Shown here piece by piece: positions 23,876-31,325 of a DNA stretch of 31,325 nt. The stretch's first letter is position 1. Each line of letters opens with the position of its first letter. The DNA is from an uncultured Elusimicrobium sp. (GTDB taxonomy: Bacteria; Elusimicrobiota; Elusimicrobia; Elusimicrobiales; Elusimicrobiaceae): contig CADAFA010000005.1 of the NCBI GenBank assembly GCA_902787065.1, positions 1-31,325 on the forward strand, given 5' to 3'. The notes under the pieces are model-generated. The model did not search any database. It was not told where the DNA came from and saw nothing but the letters and a program-made list of their open reading frames with translations. Position numbers and translations under genes: made by a program.

Positions 23876-24396
23876 AAACAGGCACTTTAATTCTTGCCCA
23901 GCGTTATGCAAAAGCTTTTGACCGTATTGCAAAAAATACGGATGAGGCTACGCATAATTTGGCAAGTTTTGAAAGTGCCTTGAAAAACCTTCAAGGTATT
24001 TCCGCCTATTTAGCAAACCCGACAATAAACAGCAAAGTTAAAGAAAGTTTAATAGAAAAATCTTTACCGGATAATATCGCAAGGGCACTATTGTTAGTTT
24101 TAATTAAGGAAAAGCGTTTTAATTTAGCCGATGAAATTTTAAAACAGTTAAATGTTTTGCTTGACGGACGGCGCGGTATTAAAAGGGCGCAAGTTACAAG
24201 TGCCGCCACATTAGATGATAAAACAAAAACGCAAATTCAAACCGCGCTTGAAAATTATTTTAAAACTAAATTAACACTCGGTTTTAAAGAAGACAAGAGC
24301 CTTATTACAGGCCTAAAAATTAAAGTGGGGGACTTTTATATTGAAGATTCTTCCCGCTCACGCTTACGTGAGTTGGAAAATATTTTAACGGAGTAA
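23872..24396 (+). CDS. atpH: F-type ATP synthase subunit delta
   Basis: A 174-aa stalk protein that joins F1 to subunit b. It opens with the family pattern AQRYAKAFDRIA, has the KESLIEKSLPD and LLVLIKEKRF helices, and ends in a divergent ITGLKIKVGDFYIEDSSRSRLRELENIL block (usually GGxxIRIGDxVIDGSVRxRLxxL). It lies between atpF (4-nt overlap) and atpA (2 nt), in the standard order. Confidence 0.93.
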   Translation: MKTGTLILAQRYAKAFDRIAKNTDEATHNLASFESALKNLQGISAYLANPTINSKVKESLIEKSLPDNIARALLLVLIKEKRFNLADEILKQLNVLLDGRRGIKRAQVTSAATLDDKTKTQIQTALENYFKTKLTLGFKEDKSLITGLKIKVGDFYIEDSSRSRLRELENILTE

Positions 24397-24398
24397 TT

Positions 24399-25928
24399 AT
24401 GGCAATTAGACCAGAGGAAATAACTTCTATAATCAAAGAAAAAATTACAAATTTTGTACCTAGTGCAAAACTCGGGGAAGAAGGCACAGTAATAAGTGTT
24501 GGCGACGGTATTGCCCGCATTTACGGCCTAAACAATGCTTTAGCCGGTGAACTTTTAACTTTCCCGGGCGGTGTGCAAGGCATGGTAATGAACCTTGAAT
24601 ATGACAATATCGGCTGTGTTCTTTTGGGTGATGACACAAAAGTAAAAGAAGGCGATATAGTTACAAGAACAGGCAAAGTTATTTCAATACCCGTTGGGGA
24701 AGCTTTACTCGGGCGCGTTGTTAATCCTTTAGGCCAACCGCTTGACGGGCGCGGTGCAATTAAAACAACCGAAACCCGCCCCATGGAAGTTATTGCCCCC
24801 GGTGTTGTTGAAAGGCAACCCGTTAAAGAGCCTTTGCAAACAGGCCTTAAAGCTATTGATGCTATGGTGCCAATCGGCCGCGGCCAGCGCGAACTTATTA
24901 TCGGTGACAGGCAAACCGGTAAAACCGCTATTGCCATTGATGCTATCATCAATCAAAAACAAGAAAAAAGCGGTGTAATTTGTATTTATGTAGCTATCGG
25001 GCAAAAACAAAGCACGATAGCGCAGGTAGTCAAAACTTTGGAAGATGCCGGCGCTTTGGAATATACGATAGTGGTTTCCGCAAGTGCATCAGATCCTGCC
25101 TCTTTACTTTACGCAGCCCCTTATGCCGGTTGCGCGATGGGCGAATATTTTATGTGGAAAGGTAAAGATGTTTTGATTATTTATGATGACCTTTCAAAAC
25201 ATGCACAAGCATATAGGCAAATGTCCTTGCTTTTAAGACGTCCTCCAGGCCGTGAAGCATACCCCGGTGACGTATTTTATTTGCACTCCCGTTTACTTGA
25301 ACGCGCTTGCAAATTAAACAAGGAAAACGGCGGCGGTTCTTTAACAGCACTCCCGATTATTGAAACACAGGCCAATGATATTTCCGCTTATATTCCGACA
25401 AATGTTATTTCAATTACCGATGGGCAAATTTATTTGGATACCCGTCTTTTCCGCTCCGGTATTAAACCGGCGATTGATGTGGGTTTATCCGTTTCCCGTG
25501 TTGGCGGCAGTGCACAGAAGAAAGCAATGCGTAAAGTTTCCGGTACTTTAAGGATTGACCTTGCACAGTATCAGGAACTCGAAAGTTTTGCCCAGTTTGG
25601 TTCAGAACTTGATAAAGAATCACAAGCACAACTTTCACGCGGTCAGCGTTTGCGCGAACTCTTAAAACAACCGCAATATAGCCCGATGCAAGTTTGGGAG
25701 CAGGTAGTATCTTTGTATGCAGGTACAAAAGGTTATATGGATAGCATTGAAGTGAGCGATATTTTCAAGTTCCAAAATAAACTTTTCGCTTATATTAAAG
25801 CAAATAATCAAGACATCATTGAAGAAATCACAAAAACCGGCCTTATTGAAGAAGGTACGGAAGAAAAACTAAAAAAGGCAATAGAAGCACTAAAGCCTAT
25901 TTTTAAGGAGAGTAATAATGCAAAATAA
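24399..25928 (+). CDS. atpA: F-type ATP synthase subunit alpha
   Basis: Non-catalytic nucleotide-binding F1 subunit (509 aa). The P-loop is GDRQTGKTA, followed by IYVAIGQKQSTIAQV, ASASDPASLLYAAPYAGCAMGEYF, the VLIIYDDLSKHAQAYRQMSLLLRRPPGREAYPGDVFY-type block and the arginine finger region VGLSVSRVGGSAQ. Length and motifs are standard. GGAG precedes the ATG. Its last 11 nt overlap the epimerase gene hldD, which interrupts the usual A-G-D order. Confidence 0.98.
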   Translation: MAIRPEEITSIIKEKITNFVPSAKLGEEGTVISVGDGIARIYGLNNALAGELLTFPGGVQGMVMNLEYDNIGCVLLGDDTKVKEGDIVTRTGKVISIPVGEALLGRVVNPLGQPLDGRGAIKTTETRPMEVIAPGVVERQPVKEPLQTGLKAIDAMVPIGRGQRELIIGDRQTGKTAIAIDAIINQKQEKSGVICIYVAIGQKQSTIAQVVKTLEDAGALEYTIVVSASASDPASLLYAAPYAGCAMGEYFMWKGKDVLIIYDDLSKHAQAYRQMSLLLRRPPGREAYPGDVFYLHSRLLERACKLNKENGGGSLTALPIIETQANDISAYIPTNVISITDGQIYLDTRLFRSGIKPAIDVGLSVSRVGGSAQKKAMRKVSGTLRIDLAQYQELESFAQFGSELDKESQAQLSRGQRLRELLKQPQYSPMQVWEQVVSLYAGTKGYMDSIEVSDIFKFQNKLFAYIKANNQDIIEEITKTGLIEEGTEEKLKKAIEALKPIFKESNNAK

Positions 25929-26850
25929 AAAGAAATTTTTGGTAACCGGCGGCGCCGGGTTTGTCGGCAGCAATATTGCCTTTGAACTTCAAAATCAAGG
26001 GCATGAAGTAACAATTATTGATGACTTTTCTACATCAAGTTTTAAGAACTTAATTGGTTTTAAAGGTGATGTAGTAGCTGCAAATATTTTTGAAGAAATT
26101 CCTTTAGACAATTATTATGATGCAATTTTCCACGAGGCTGCAATAACAGATACAAATGTCCACGATCAAAAAAAGATGATGGAAATCAACGTTGAGGCCT
26201 TTAAAAATATTTTATATTATGCTGCGGAACACGAAATCAAAAAAGTTATTTATGCCTCATCAGCAGCAACCTACGGTAACAGCCCTTGCCCGATGAAAGT
26301 TACCCAAATGCCTACACCGGCAAATGTTTATGGGTTTTCAAAAGCAATTATGGATAATGTCGCACGCGATTTTGCCGAAGAAAACCATGATATGAAAATT
26401 ATCGGTCTTCGTTACTTTAATGTTTACGGGCCGGGGGAAACATATAAATCAGGTGTAACGGCAAGCATGGTTTTCCACCTCTATAATCAAATGAAGATGG
26501 GCCACCGCCCGCGCATTTTTAAGATGGGCGAGCAGGAAAGAGATTTTGTTTATATCAAGGATATTGTCAAAGCCAATATGTGTGCTTTAAATAACGGCAA
26601 AGAAAGCGGTGTTTATAATGCCGGTACAGGTATTGCCCGCAGTTTTAACGATATGGTTGCTTGCTTAAATAAGGAACTTAAAACAGATTTGCCTCCTGAA
26701 TATATTGATAATCCTTATAGTGCATTTTACCAACTCAAAACACAGGCGGATATTTCTTTGACGACTGAAAAACTTGGTTATACCCCGGATTATACTTTGG
26801 AAACAGGTATAGCTGATTACGTCAAATATTTAGAGGCGCAAAAGAAATAA
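25918..26850 (+). CDS. hldD: ADP-L-glycero-D-manno-heptose-6-epimerase-like protein
   Basis: Short-chain epimerase (310 aa) that would make ADP-L-glycero-heptose for the LPS inner core. The NAD fold opens with VTGGAGFVGSN. Catalytic elements are ASSAATYGN (Ser) and YGFSK (Tyr/Lys). HldD hallmarks are FHEAAITDT, GLRYFNVYGPGE, MVFHLYNQ, VYNAGTGIARSFNDM and the ending YIDNPYSAFYQLKTQADIS. It starts inside atpA after GGAG and its stop directly abuts the atpG start, so it is embedded in the ATP synthase operon. Its substrate is inferred from family likeness. A different sugar epimerase is the main alternative. Confidence 0.9.
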   Translation: MQNKKKFLVTGGAGFVGSNIAFELQNQGHEVTIIDDFSTSSFKNLIGFKGDVVAANIFEEIPLDNYYDAIFHEAAITDTNVHDQKKMMEINVEAFKNILYYAAEHEIKKVIYASSAATYGNSPCPMKVTQMPTPANVYGFSKAIMDNVARDFAEENHDMKIIGLRYFNVYGPGETYKSGVTASMVFHLYNQMKMGHRPRIFKMGEQERDFVYIKDIVKANMCALNNGKESGVYNAGTGIARSFNDMVACLNKELKTDLPPEYIDNPYSAFYQLKTQADISLTTEKLGYTPDYTLETGIADYVKYLEAQKK

Positions 26851-27750
26851 ATGGAAAGTTTACGCGATATTAAACAACAAATTAAGGCCATAAATTCAAC
26901 TAAGCAAATGATGCTTACGATGAAGATGGTATCCTCTGCACGTATAAGGTCTGCCCAACAAACTATGCTTAACGGCAGGCCTTTTGCGCAGAAGATGGCT
27001 TCCTTAATTGATAATTTGCGTAAAGATATTCAAGACGATAAAAATCCCTTCAAGCAAAATAAATATTATAGGTATTTTGATAATAGTTTGGGTGATAAAA
27101 ATAAAGTCGGTTTACTTTTAATTACAGGGGACAAAGGCCTTTGCGGTGCTTTTAATGCCGTTACCTTGCGTGAAGCACTTAGGTGGATAAGAATCAATAA
27201 AGATAAGGAAAAATATGTTTTTGTTATCGGCAAAAAAGGGGCGGATTTTGTGCGCCGTATAAAAATGCCGAACTTGCATATTGTTTGCGAACTTATAAAT
27301 GTTTTCCCGCATATTTCATACGTACATGCTTCACTTATTAAAGAAAAGTTGGAACAATGTACATTTGAAGAAAATCTTTCCAAAGTAGATTTGATTTATA
27401 ATAATTTTAAATCTGTTGCGTCGCAAGAACTTGTAAATAAAACTTTTCTGCCCTTTAATTTTAATGAAATTGAAGGCGAAGATGATTTGCAAAATTTCAT
27501 TTTTGAGCCTGGTATTATGGAAGTACTTATTACTTTGCTTCCGCGTTATATCGGGGCAAATATTTATAGGTTTTTGCTTGAATCACAGGCGGCGGAACTT
27601 GCAGCGCGCATGAATGCTATGGAGTCCGCCGCAAACAATGCACAGGAAATTGCAGATAATTTAAGTGTTAAATTAAACAAAGTGCGCCAGGAAGGCATTA
27701 CTAATGAGATTAATGAAATTGTCGGCGGCGCAAATGCTTTAAATAATTAG
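26851..27750 (+). CDS. atpG: F-type ATP synthase subunit gamma
   Basis: Central rotor shaft (299 aa). The N-terminal helix LRDIKQQIKAINSTKQMMLTMKMVSS and the C-terminal helix with AAELAARMNAMESAANNAQE and NEINEIVGGANAL are the conserved coiled-coil pair that turns inside F1. LITGDKGLCGAFN marks the central domain. Between the two helices the sequence is more divergent and Lys-rich than in model species. It follows hldD with no gap and no clear Shine-Dalgarno, so its translation probably depends on coupling. Confidence 0.95.
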   Translation: MESLRDIKQQIKAINSTKQMMLTMKMVSSARIRSAQQTMLNGRPFAQKMASLIDNLRKDIQDDKNPFKQNKYYRYFDNSLGDKNKVGLLLITGDKGLCGAFNAVTLREALRWIRINKDKEKYVFVIGKKGADFVRRIKMPNLHIVCELINVFPHISYVHASLIKEKLEQCTFEENLSKVDLIYNNFKSVASQELVNKTFLPFNFNEIEGEDDLQNFIFEPGIMEVLITLLPRYIGANIYRFLLESQAAELAARMNAMESAANNAQEIADNLSVKLNKVRQEGITNEINEIVGGANALNN

Positions 27751-27759
27751 AGGTTGCTT

Positions 27760-29184
27760 ATGAATAAAGGAACAGTAGTTCAAATAATCGGGGCAGTGGT
27801 GGACGTTAAATTTGATAATACCCTGCCTGCTATAGAAAATGCTTTGGAAATAAAATTCCCGGACGGTAAAACTTTAGTTGCGGAAGTCGCTTCACAACTT
27901 GGGGATAATATTGTGCGTGCCGTTGCCCTTTCTTCAACAGACGGGCTTGCCCGCGGTGCTGAAGTTATTGATACAGGTGCGCCTTTGCAAGTGCCTGTCG
28001 GTGAAGCTTGCCTTGGGCGTTTAATGAACGTTTTGGGGCAACCGCAGGACCATCGTGGGCCGATTGAAACAAAAGAATATGCCTCTATTCACACTCCTCC
28101 TCCTCCACTTGAAGAACAAAAAACTACACCTGAAATTTTTGAAACAGGCATTAAAGTTATTGACTTAATTGCCCCATATATGAAGGGTGGTAAAGTTGGT
28201 TTGTTTGGCGGTGCGGGTGTCGGTAAAACAGTTGTTATTATGGAGCTTATCAATAACGTTGCACGCCAACATAACGGCAGTTCTGTTTTTGGCGGTGTCG
28301 GTGAACGTAGCCGCGAAGGTAATGATTTATGGCTTGAAATGCAAGAAAGCAAACTTTCCGATGGTTCTTCGGTTTTAGACAAAACGGTTTTGGTTTACGG
28401 TCAAATGAACGAGCCACCAGGGGCTAGGGCCAAAGTCGCCTTAACCGCCTTAACGCAAGCGGAATATTTTAGGGACAAAAAAGGCCAAGATGTTTTGATT
28501 TTCCTTGATAATATTTTTAGGTTCGTTTTGGCGAATTCCGAAGTGTCTGCCTTGCTTGGGCGTATGCCTTCAGCTGTCGGTTATCAGCCAACACTTAATA
28601 CGGAAATCGGTGCTTTACAGGAACGTATTACATCAACAAAACGCGGCTCAATTACTTCCATACAAGCGGTATATGTTCCGGCTGATGACTTAACGGACCC
28701 GGGTGTTGCCTCAACCTTTACGCATCTTGACGCAACAACAGTTCTTTCAAGGCAACTTGCAAGTTTGGGTATTTATCCGGCTGTTGATCCTCTTGATTCC
28801 ACCTCCCGCATTTTGGATGCCCGTATTTTAGGGCAGGAACATTATGACACCGCACAAGCAGTCCGCAAAATTTTGCAAAAGTATAAAGACTTGCAAGATA
28901 TTATTGCAATCTTGGGTATGGATGAACTTTCCGATGAAGATAAAATCACCGTTGCGCGCGCGCGTAAAATTCAAAAGTTCTTATCACAGCCTTTCTTTGT
29001 GGCGGAAAAGTTTACCGGCGTTCCGGGCAAATATGTAAAAATAAAAGATACCGTGCAAGGCTTTAAAGATATTTTAGCCGGCAAATATGATTATATTCCC
29101 GAGCAAGCCTTCTTCAACTGCGGCGGCATTGAAGATGTACTTGCAAATTATGAAAAGTTAAAAGCAAAGGAAGAAAAGATTTAA
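27760..29184 (+). CDS. atpD: F-type ATP synthase subunit beta
   Basis: Catalytic F1 subunit (474 aa). P-loop GGAGVGKTV, catalytic Glu in GVGERSREGNDLW, the VYGQMNEPPGAR block, Walker B VLIFLDNIFRF (usually VLLFIDNIFRF), and ALLGRMPSAVGYQPTL are all present. The start chosen is ATG 27760 with GAGG 6 nt upstream; a TTG two codons earlier is in frame but lacks support. Its stop shares a base with the atpC start. Confidence 0.98.
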   Translation: MNKGTVVQIIGAVVDVKFDNTLPAIENALEIKFPDGKTLVAEVASQLGDNIVRAVALSSTDGLARGAEVIDTGAPLQVPVGEACLGRLMNVLGQPQDHRGPIETKEYASIHTPPPPLEEQKTTPEIFETGIKVIDLIAPYMKGGKVGLFGGAGVGKTVVIMELINNVARQHNGSSVFGGVGERSREGNDLWLEMQESKLSDGSSVLDKTVLVYGQMNEPPGARAKVALTALTQAEYFRDKKGQDVLIFLDNIFRFVLANSEVSALLGRMPSAVGYQPTLNTEIGALQERITSTKRGSITSIQAVYVPADDLTDPGVASTFTHLDATTVLSRQLASLGIYPAVDPLDSTSRILDARILGQEHYDTAQAVRKILQKYKDLQDIIAILGMDELSDEDKITVARARKIQKFLSQPFFVAEKFTGVPGKYVKIKDTVQGFKDILAGKYDYIPEQAFFNCGGIEDVLANYEKLKAKEEKI

Positions 29185-29612
29185 TGGCAAAAATCCGTTT
29201 GCAAATTATTACACCGCAAAAGCCTGTGTTAGATAAGGAAGTTGATTTTGTTGTCCTTCCTGCCAGCAAGGGTGAACTTGGTATTTTGCCGGGGCATACG
29301 GAGTATATTGCAACTTTAAAATACGGTGTTTTACGTTATAAAGTAGGGGAAGAAACTGAAACTTTTGCCGTTCTTGGCGGTATTGCGGAAATAGCAAATA
29401 ATAATGTCAGCGTTTTTGCCGAAGGCGCAGTTTTGCAAGATGAAATTGACGAAGAAACCGCGCGCCAGCAACTTGAAAAAGCAAAGTCCGCGCGTTTACA
29501 AAATGATAAAGCCATAGACCTTGAGCAAGCGGACCAAGAAATCAAAGAGGCTTTACTCTTATTAAAAGTTAAAAAATTACAAAGCGGCAAACTTAAAAAC
29601 AAAAAGAAGTAG
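29184..29612 (+). CDS. atpC: F-type ATP synthase subunit epsilon
   Basis: A 142-aa regulatory rotor subunit. The N-terminal beta sandwich shows VDFVVLPASKGELGILPGHTEYIATLKYGVLRY, a highly conserved block. The C-terminal helical hairpin (about 85-142) is long and Lys-rich. It begins on the last base of the atpD stop (TAATG), so it is coupled to atpD. It ends the atp operon, 11 nt before deoB, with no terminator between, so deoB may be read with it. Confidence 0.94.
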   Translation: MAKIRLQIITPQKPVLDKEVDFVVLPASKGELGILPGHTEYIATLKYGVLRYKVGEETETFAVLGGIAEIANNNVSVFAEGAVLQDEIDEETARQQLEKAKSARLQNDKAIDLEQADQEIKEALLLLKVKKLQSGKLKNKKK

Positions 29613-29623
29613 GGGGAAAGTTT

Positions 29624-30817
29624 ATGGGCAGAGCAATAATCTTAATGTTAGACAGTTTTGGCGTGGGCGGTGCAAAAGACGCCGCCGCGTTCGGCGACGT
29701 AGGTGCAAATACACTCTTGCATATCGCACAAAAAAACGGCGGTCTAAATGTACCGAATATGGCCGCACTTGGTTTACTTAAAGCAGGGCAAGCAAGTTGT
29801 GGCATTGAAATCCCTGCCGGCAAATTAAGCCAAGCAAAAATAAATTTACCTTCAAAATATGGCTTTATGCGTGAAGTCAGTAAAGGTAAAGATACTTCTT
29901 CAGGCCATTGGGAAATGGCAGGTGTACCCGTATTATTTGATTGGGGTTATTTTCCGCCAAATTATCCTTCTTTTCCGCAAAATTTAATTGATGCAATTTG
30001 CAAAGAAGCAAACCTCCCCGGCATTTTGGGCAATAAAGCGGCGTCGGGAACTGTCATAATAAACGAACTTGGTGCGGAGCATATTAGAACAGGGAAACCC
30101 ATTTGCTATACTTCGGCAGACAGTGTTTTCCAAATTGCCGCACATGAAAAACATTTTGGCCTAGACCGCCTTTATAAACTTTGCGAAATTGCTTTCAAAC
30201 ATTTAAAACCTTATAATATCGCGCGTGTTATTGCACGCCCCTTTGAAGACGACGGAAAAGGCGGTTTTGTTCGCACAAAAAACAGGCATGATTATTCCGT
30301 TAAGCCGCCAAATAAAACTTTGCTTGATATTGCAAAAGATAATGGGCGGCAAGTAATATCTATCGGTAAAATTGCTGATATTTATGCGCATCAAGGTATA
30401 ACAAAAGCAGTTAAAGCAAGCGGTCTTGAAGAACTTTTTAATACAACTTTAGAAGAAGTTAAAACCGCGCCGGACGGCAGCATTGTTTTTACCAATTTTG
30501 TTGATTTTGATATGGTTTGGGGCCATAGGCGCGACATAAAAGGTTATGCACAAGGCCTTGAATATTTTGACAGTCGTTTACCCGAACTTGCCGCAATTTT
30601 AAAAGATGACGATATTGTTTTTATAACAGCAGACCATGGTTGCGATCCTACTTATAAGGGTAGTGATCATACGCGCGAAAATGTACCTGTAATTGTTTTT
30701 GGGAAAAACATTAAACCGGAATTTATTGGAGCACGTGATACTTATGCCGACCTTGGCCAAAGTGCTGCAACCTGGCTCAAAATTCCACCGACATTAACCG
30801 GCAAAAGTTTTTTGTAG
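29624..30817 (+). CDS. deoB: Phosphopentomutase
   Basis: Interconverts ribose-1-phosphate and ribose-5-phosphate (also the deoxy forms) in nucleoside breakdown (397 aa, alkaline-phosphatase fold). It opens with ILMLDSFGVGG (metal-binding Asp), carries KDTSSGHWEMAG with the phosphorylated Ser/Thr, VPVLFDWGYF, NFVDFDMVWGHRRD and FITADHGCDPTYKGSDHTREN (metal His/Asp). GGGGGAAAG precedes the ATG. It lies just after atpC and is convergent with pilin B, with a single base between the stops and no terminator. Confidence 0.96.
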   Translation: MGRAIILMLDSFGVGGAKDAAAFGDVGANTLLHIAQKNGGLNVPNMAALGLLKAGQASCGIEIPAGKLSQAKINLPSKYGFMREVSKGKDTSSGHWEMAGVPVLFDWGYFPPNYPSFPQNLIDAICKEANLPGILGNKAASGTVIINELGAEHIRTGKPICYTSADSVFQIAAHEKHFGLDRLYKLCEIAFKHLKPYNIARVIARPFEDDGKGGFVRTKNRHDYSVKPPNKTLLDIAKDNGRQVISIGKIADIYAHQGITKAVKASGLEELFNTTLEEVKTAPDGSIVFTNFVDFDMVWGHRRDIKGYAQGLEYFDSRLPELAAILKDDDIVFITADHGCDPTYKGSDHTRENVPVIVFGKNIKPEFIGARDTYADLGQSAATWLKIPPTLTGKSFL

Positions 30818-30818
30818 G

Positions 30819-31268
30819 TTAATAATAATACATACAATAAGGACCGCATTGTTGATATGGTGTGTTTTTTCCTGTCTCTATTTTACATATTTGATTTGTT
30901 ATAGAATTTTCATCCCCAGGCCAAGCATCACATCTTCTTTGTTGTGTTTGCGGTATAACTATATACTGTAATATGAAGTTATTGTTTTTATCTTTTAAAG
31001 AGCATAAAATATAACTATATGGAGCATTGATAGAACAAGTATTGGTATCAACATTTATATCAAGGTCATTTCTATTTTTTGTATAACTGCCATGTGCTAA
31101 ATAATATCTTTGTTCGGCCTCATATATTGCACGCGTCATATTTTTGATTGTCGCAAACCTACTTTTTAAAACCGCTTTTTTATACTGCGGCAAAGCAATT
31201 GCCGCTAAAATGCCTATAATTAAAACTACAACCAAAAGTTCAAGTAAAGTAAAAGCTTTTTTATTCAT
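30819..31268 (-). CDS. Type IV pilin-like protein (PilE-like prepilin), copy B
   Basis: A 149-aa prepilin with the same start as copy A (MNKKA/FTLLELLVVV, cleavage before Phe6, Glu at +5). After residue 29 it diverges: YKKAVLKSRFATIKNMTRAIYEAEQRYYLAHGSYTKNRNDLDI resembles the common PilE/pseudopilin body, and the C-terminal part is cysteine-rich (six Cys, near 78, 88, 113, 127, 141 and 145), ending in CGPYCMYYY. GGAG precedes the ATG. Several disulfides are possible outside the cell. Role as major or minor pilin is not decidable here. Confidence 0.9.
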   Translation of the reverse strand: MNKKAFTLLELLVVVLIIGILAAIALPQYKKAVLKSRFATIKNMTRAIYEAEQRYYLAHGSYTKNRNDLDINVDTNTCSINAPYSYILCSLKDKNNNFILQYIVIPQTQQRRCDAWPGDENSITNQICKIETGKNTPYQQCGPYCMYYY

Positions 31269-31302
31269 ATATTAACTCTCCAAATTTTATTTATACAGCA
31301 TT
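31182..31302 (-). repeat. Pilin 5' cassette, copy B (inverted partner of 1-121)
   Basis: Leader and first 29 codons of pilin B. Same length as copy A, with 13 differences in 121 nt by eye. The two copies are inverted relative to each other about 31 kb apart. Confidence 0.75.
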
Positions 31303-31325
31303 TTTAATTTAGCTATATACTATAT

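Noticed and set aside
1..31325. CRISPR array, transposase or prophage genes
   Set aside because: No regularly spaced repeats and no recombinase, transposase, capsid or terminase-like protein are visible on either strand.

Overview
The window looks like a chromosome segment from a Gram-negative, host-associated bacterium, most likely Elusimicrobiota (close to Elusimicrobium). The reasons are an AT-rich genome with short intergenic gaps, meso-DAP-type MurE, an outer-membrane barrel, a heptose-epimerase gene for LPS, lipoproteins, and type IV pilin genes with a nearly invariant start and variable bodies. The phylum call is inference from gene content and style; no search was run.

Layout. 1-0.5 kb: pilin A. 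0.6-4.8 kb: dnaX-recR-comEC, tightly overlapping (replication clamp loading, recombination repair, DNA uptake). 4.8-5.6 kb: a TIGR02757/DUF2400-family gene on the minus strand. 5.6-8.4 kb: murE-murD (peptidoglycan precursors). 8.4-9.1 kb: two lipoprotein genes on the minus strand; the smaller (50 aa) has its own clear promoter, 5' hairpin and terminator. 9.3-10.5 kb: an outer-membrane beta-barrel. 10.5-14.9 kb: mutS-mutL (mismatch repair with a nuclease-type MutL). 14.9-18.2 kb, minus strand: purB-purA-SPFH membrane protein, where PurA is the short, archaeal-like form. 18.2-18.75 kb: a non-coding stretch with a dispersed repeat, a GC-rich element ending in a copy of the tRNA 3' end, and tRNA-Asp(GTC). 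18.85-20.4 kb, minus strand: sigma factor then apt. 20.5-21.6 kb: guaC. 21.6-22.2 kb: a strongly structured candidate RNA, a 31-aa membrane peptide and a second copy of the dispersed repeat. 22.2-29.6 kb: a complete F-type ATP synthase operon (atpI-B-E-F-H-A-[hldD]-G-D-C) with a heptose epimerase gene inserted between atpA and atpG. 29.6-30.8 kb: deoB. 30.8-31.3 kb: pilin B on the minus strand, whose promoter, leader and first 29 codons match pilin A in inverted orientation.

Themes. Purine metabolism recurs (purA, purB, apt, guaC, with deoB feeding ribose phosphate). Genes inside operons carry Shine-Dalgarno sites, whereas several operon-leading genes (mutS, purB, atpI and the TIGR02757 gene) have a -10 box exactly 6 nt before the ATG, which points to leaderless mRNAs. 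The best candidate for an undescribed element is the roughly 250-nt structured RNA at about 21.61-21.86 kb, which has its own promoter-like box, five or more hairpins (one a 17-bp stem with three G-U pairs) and a terminator. The tRNA-Asp-associated GC-rich element is the second.
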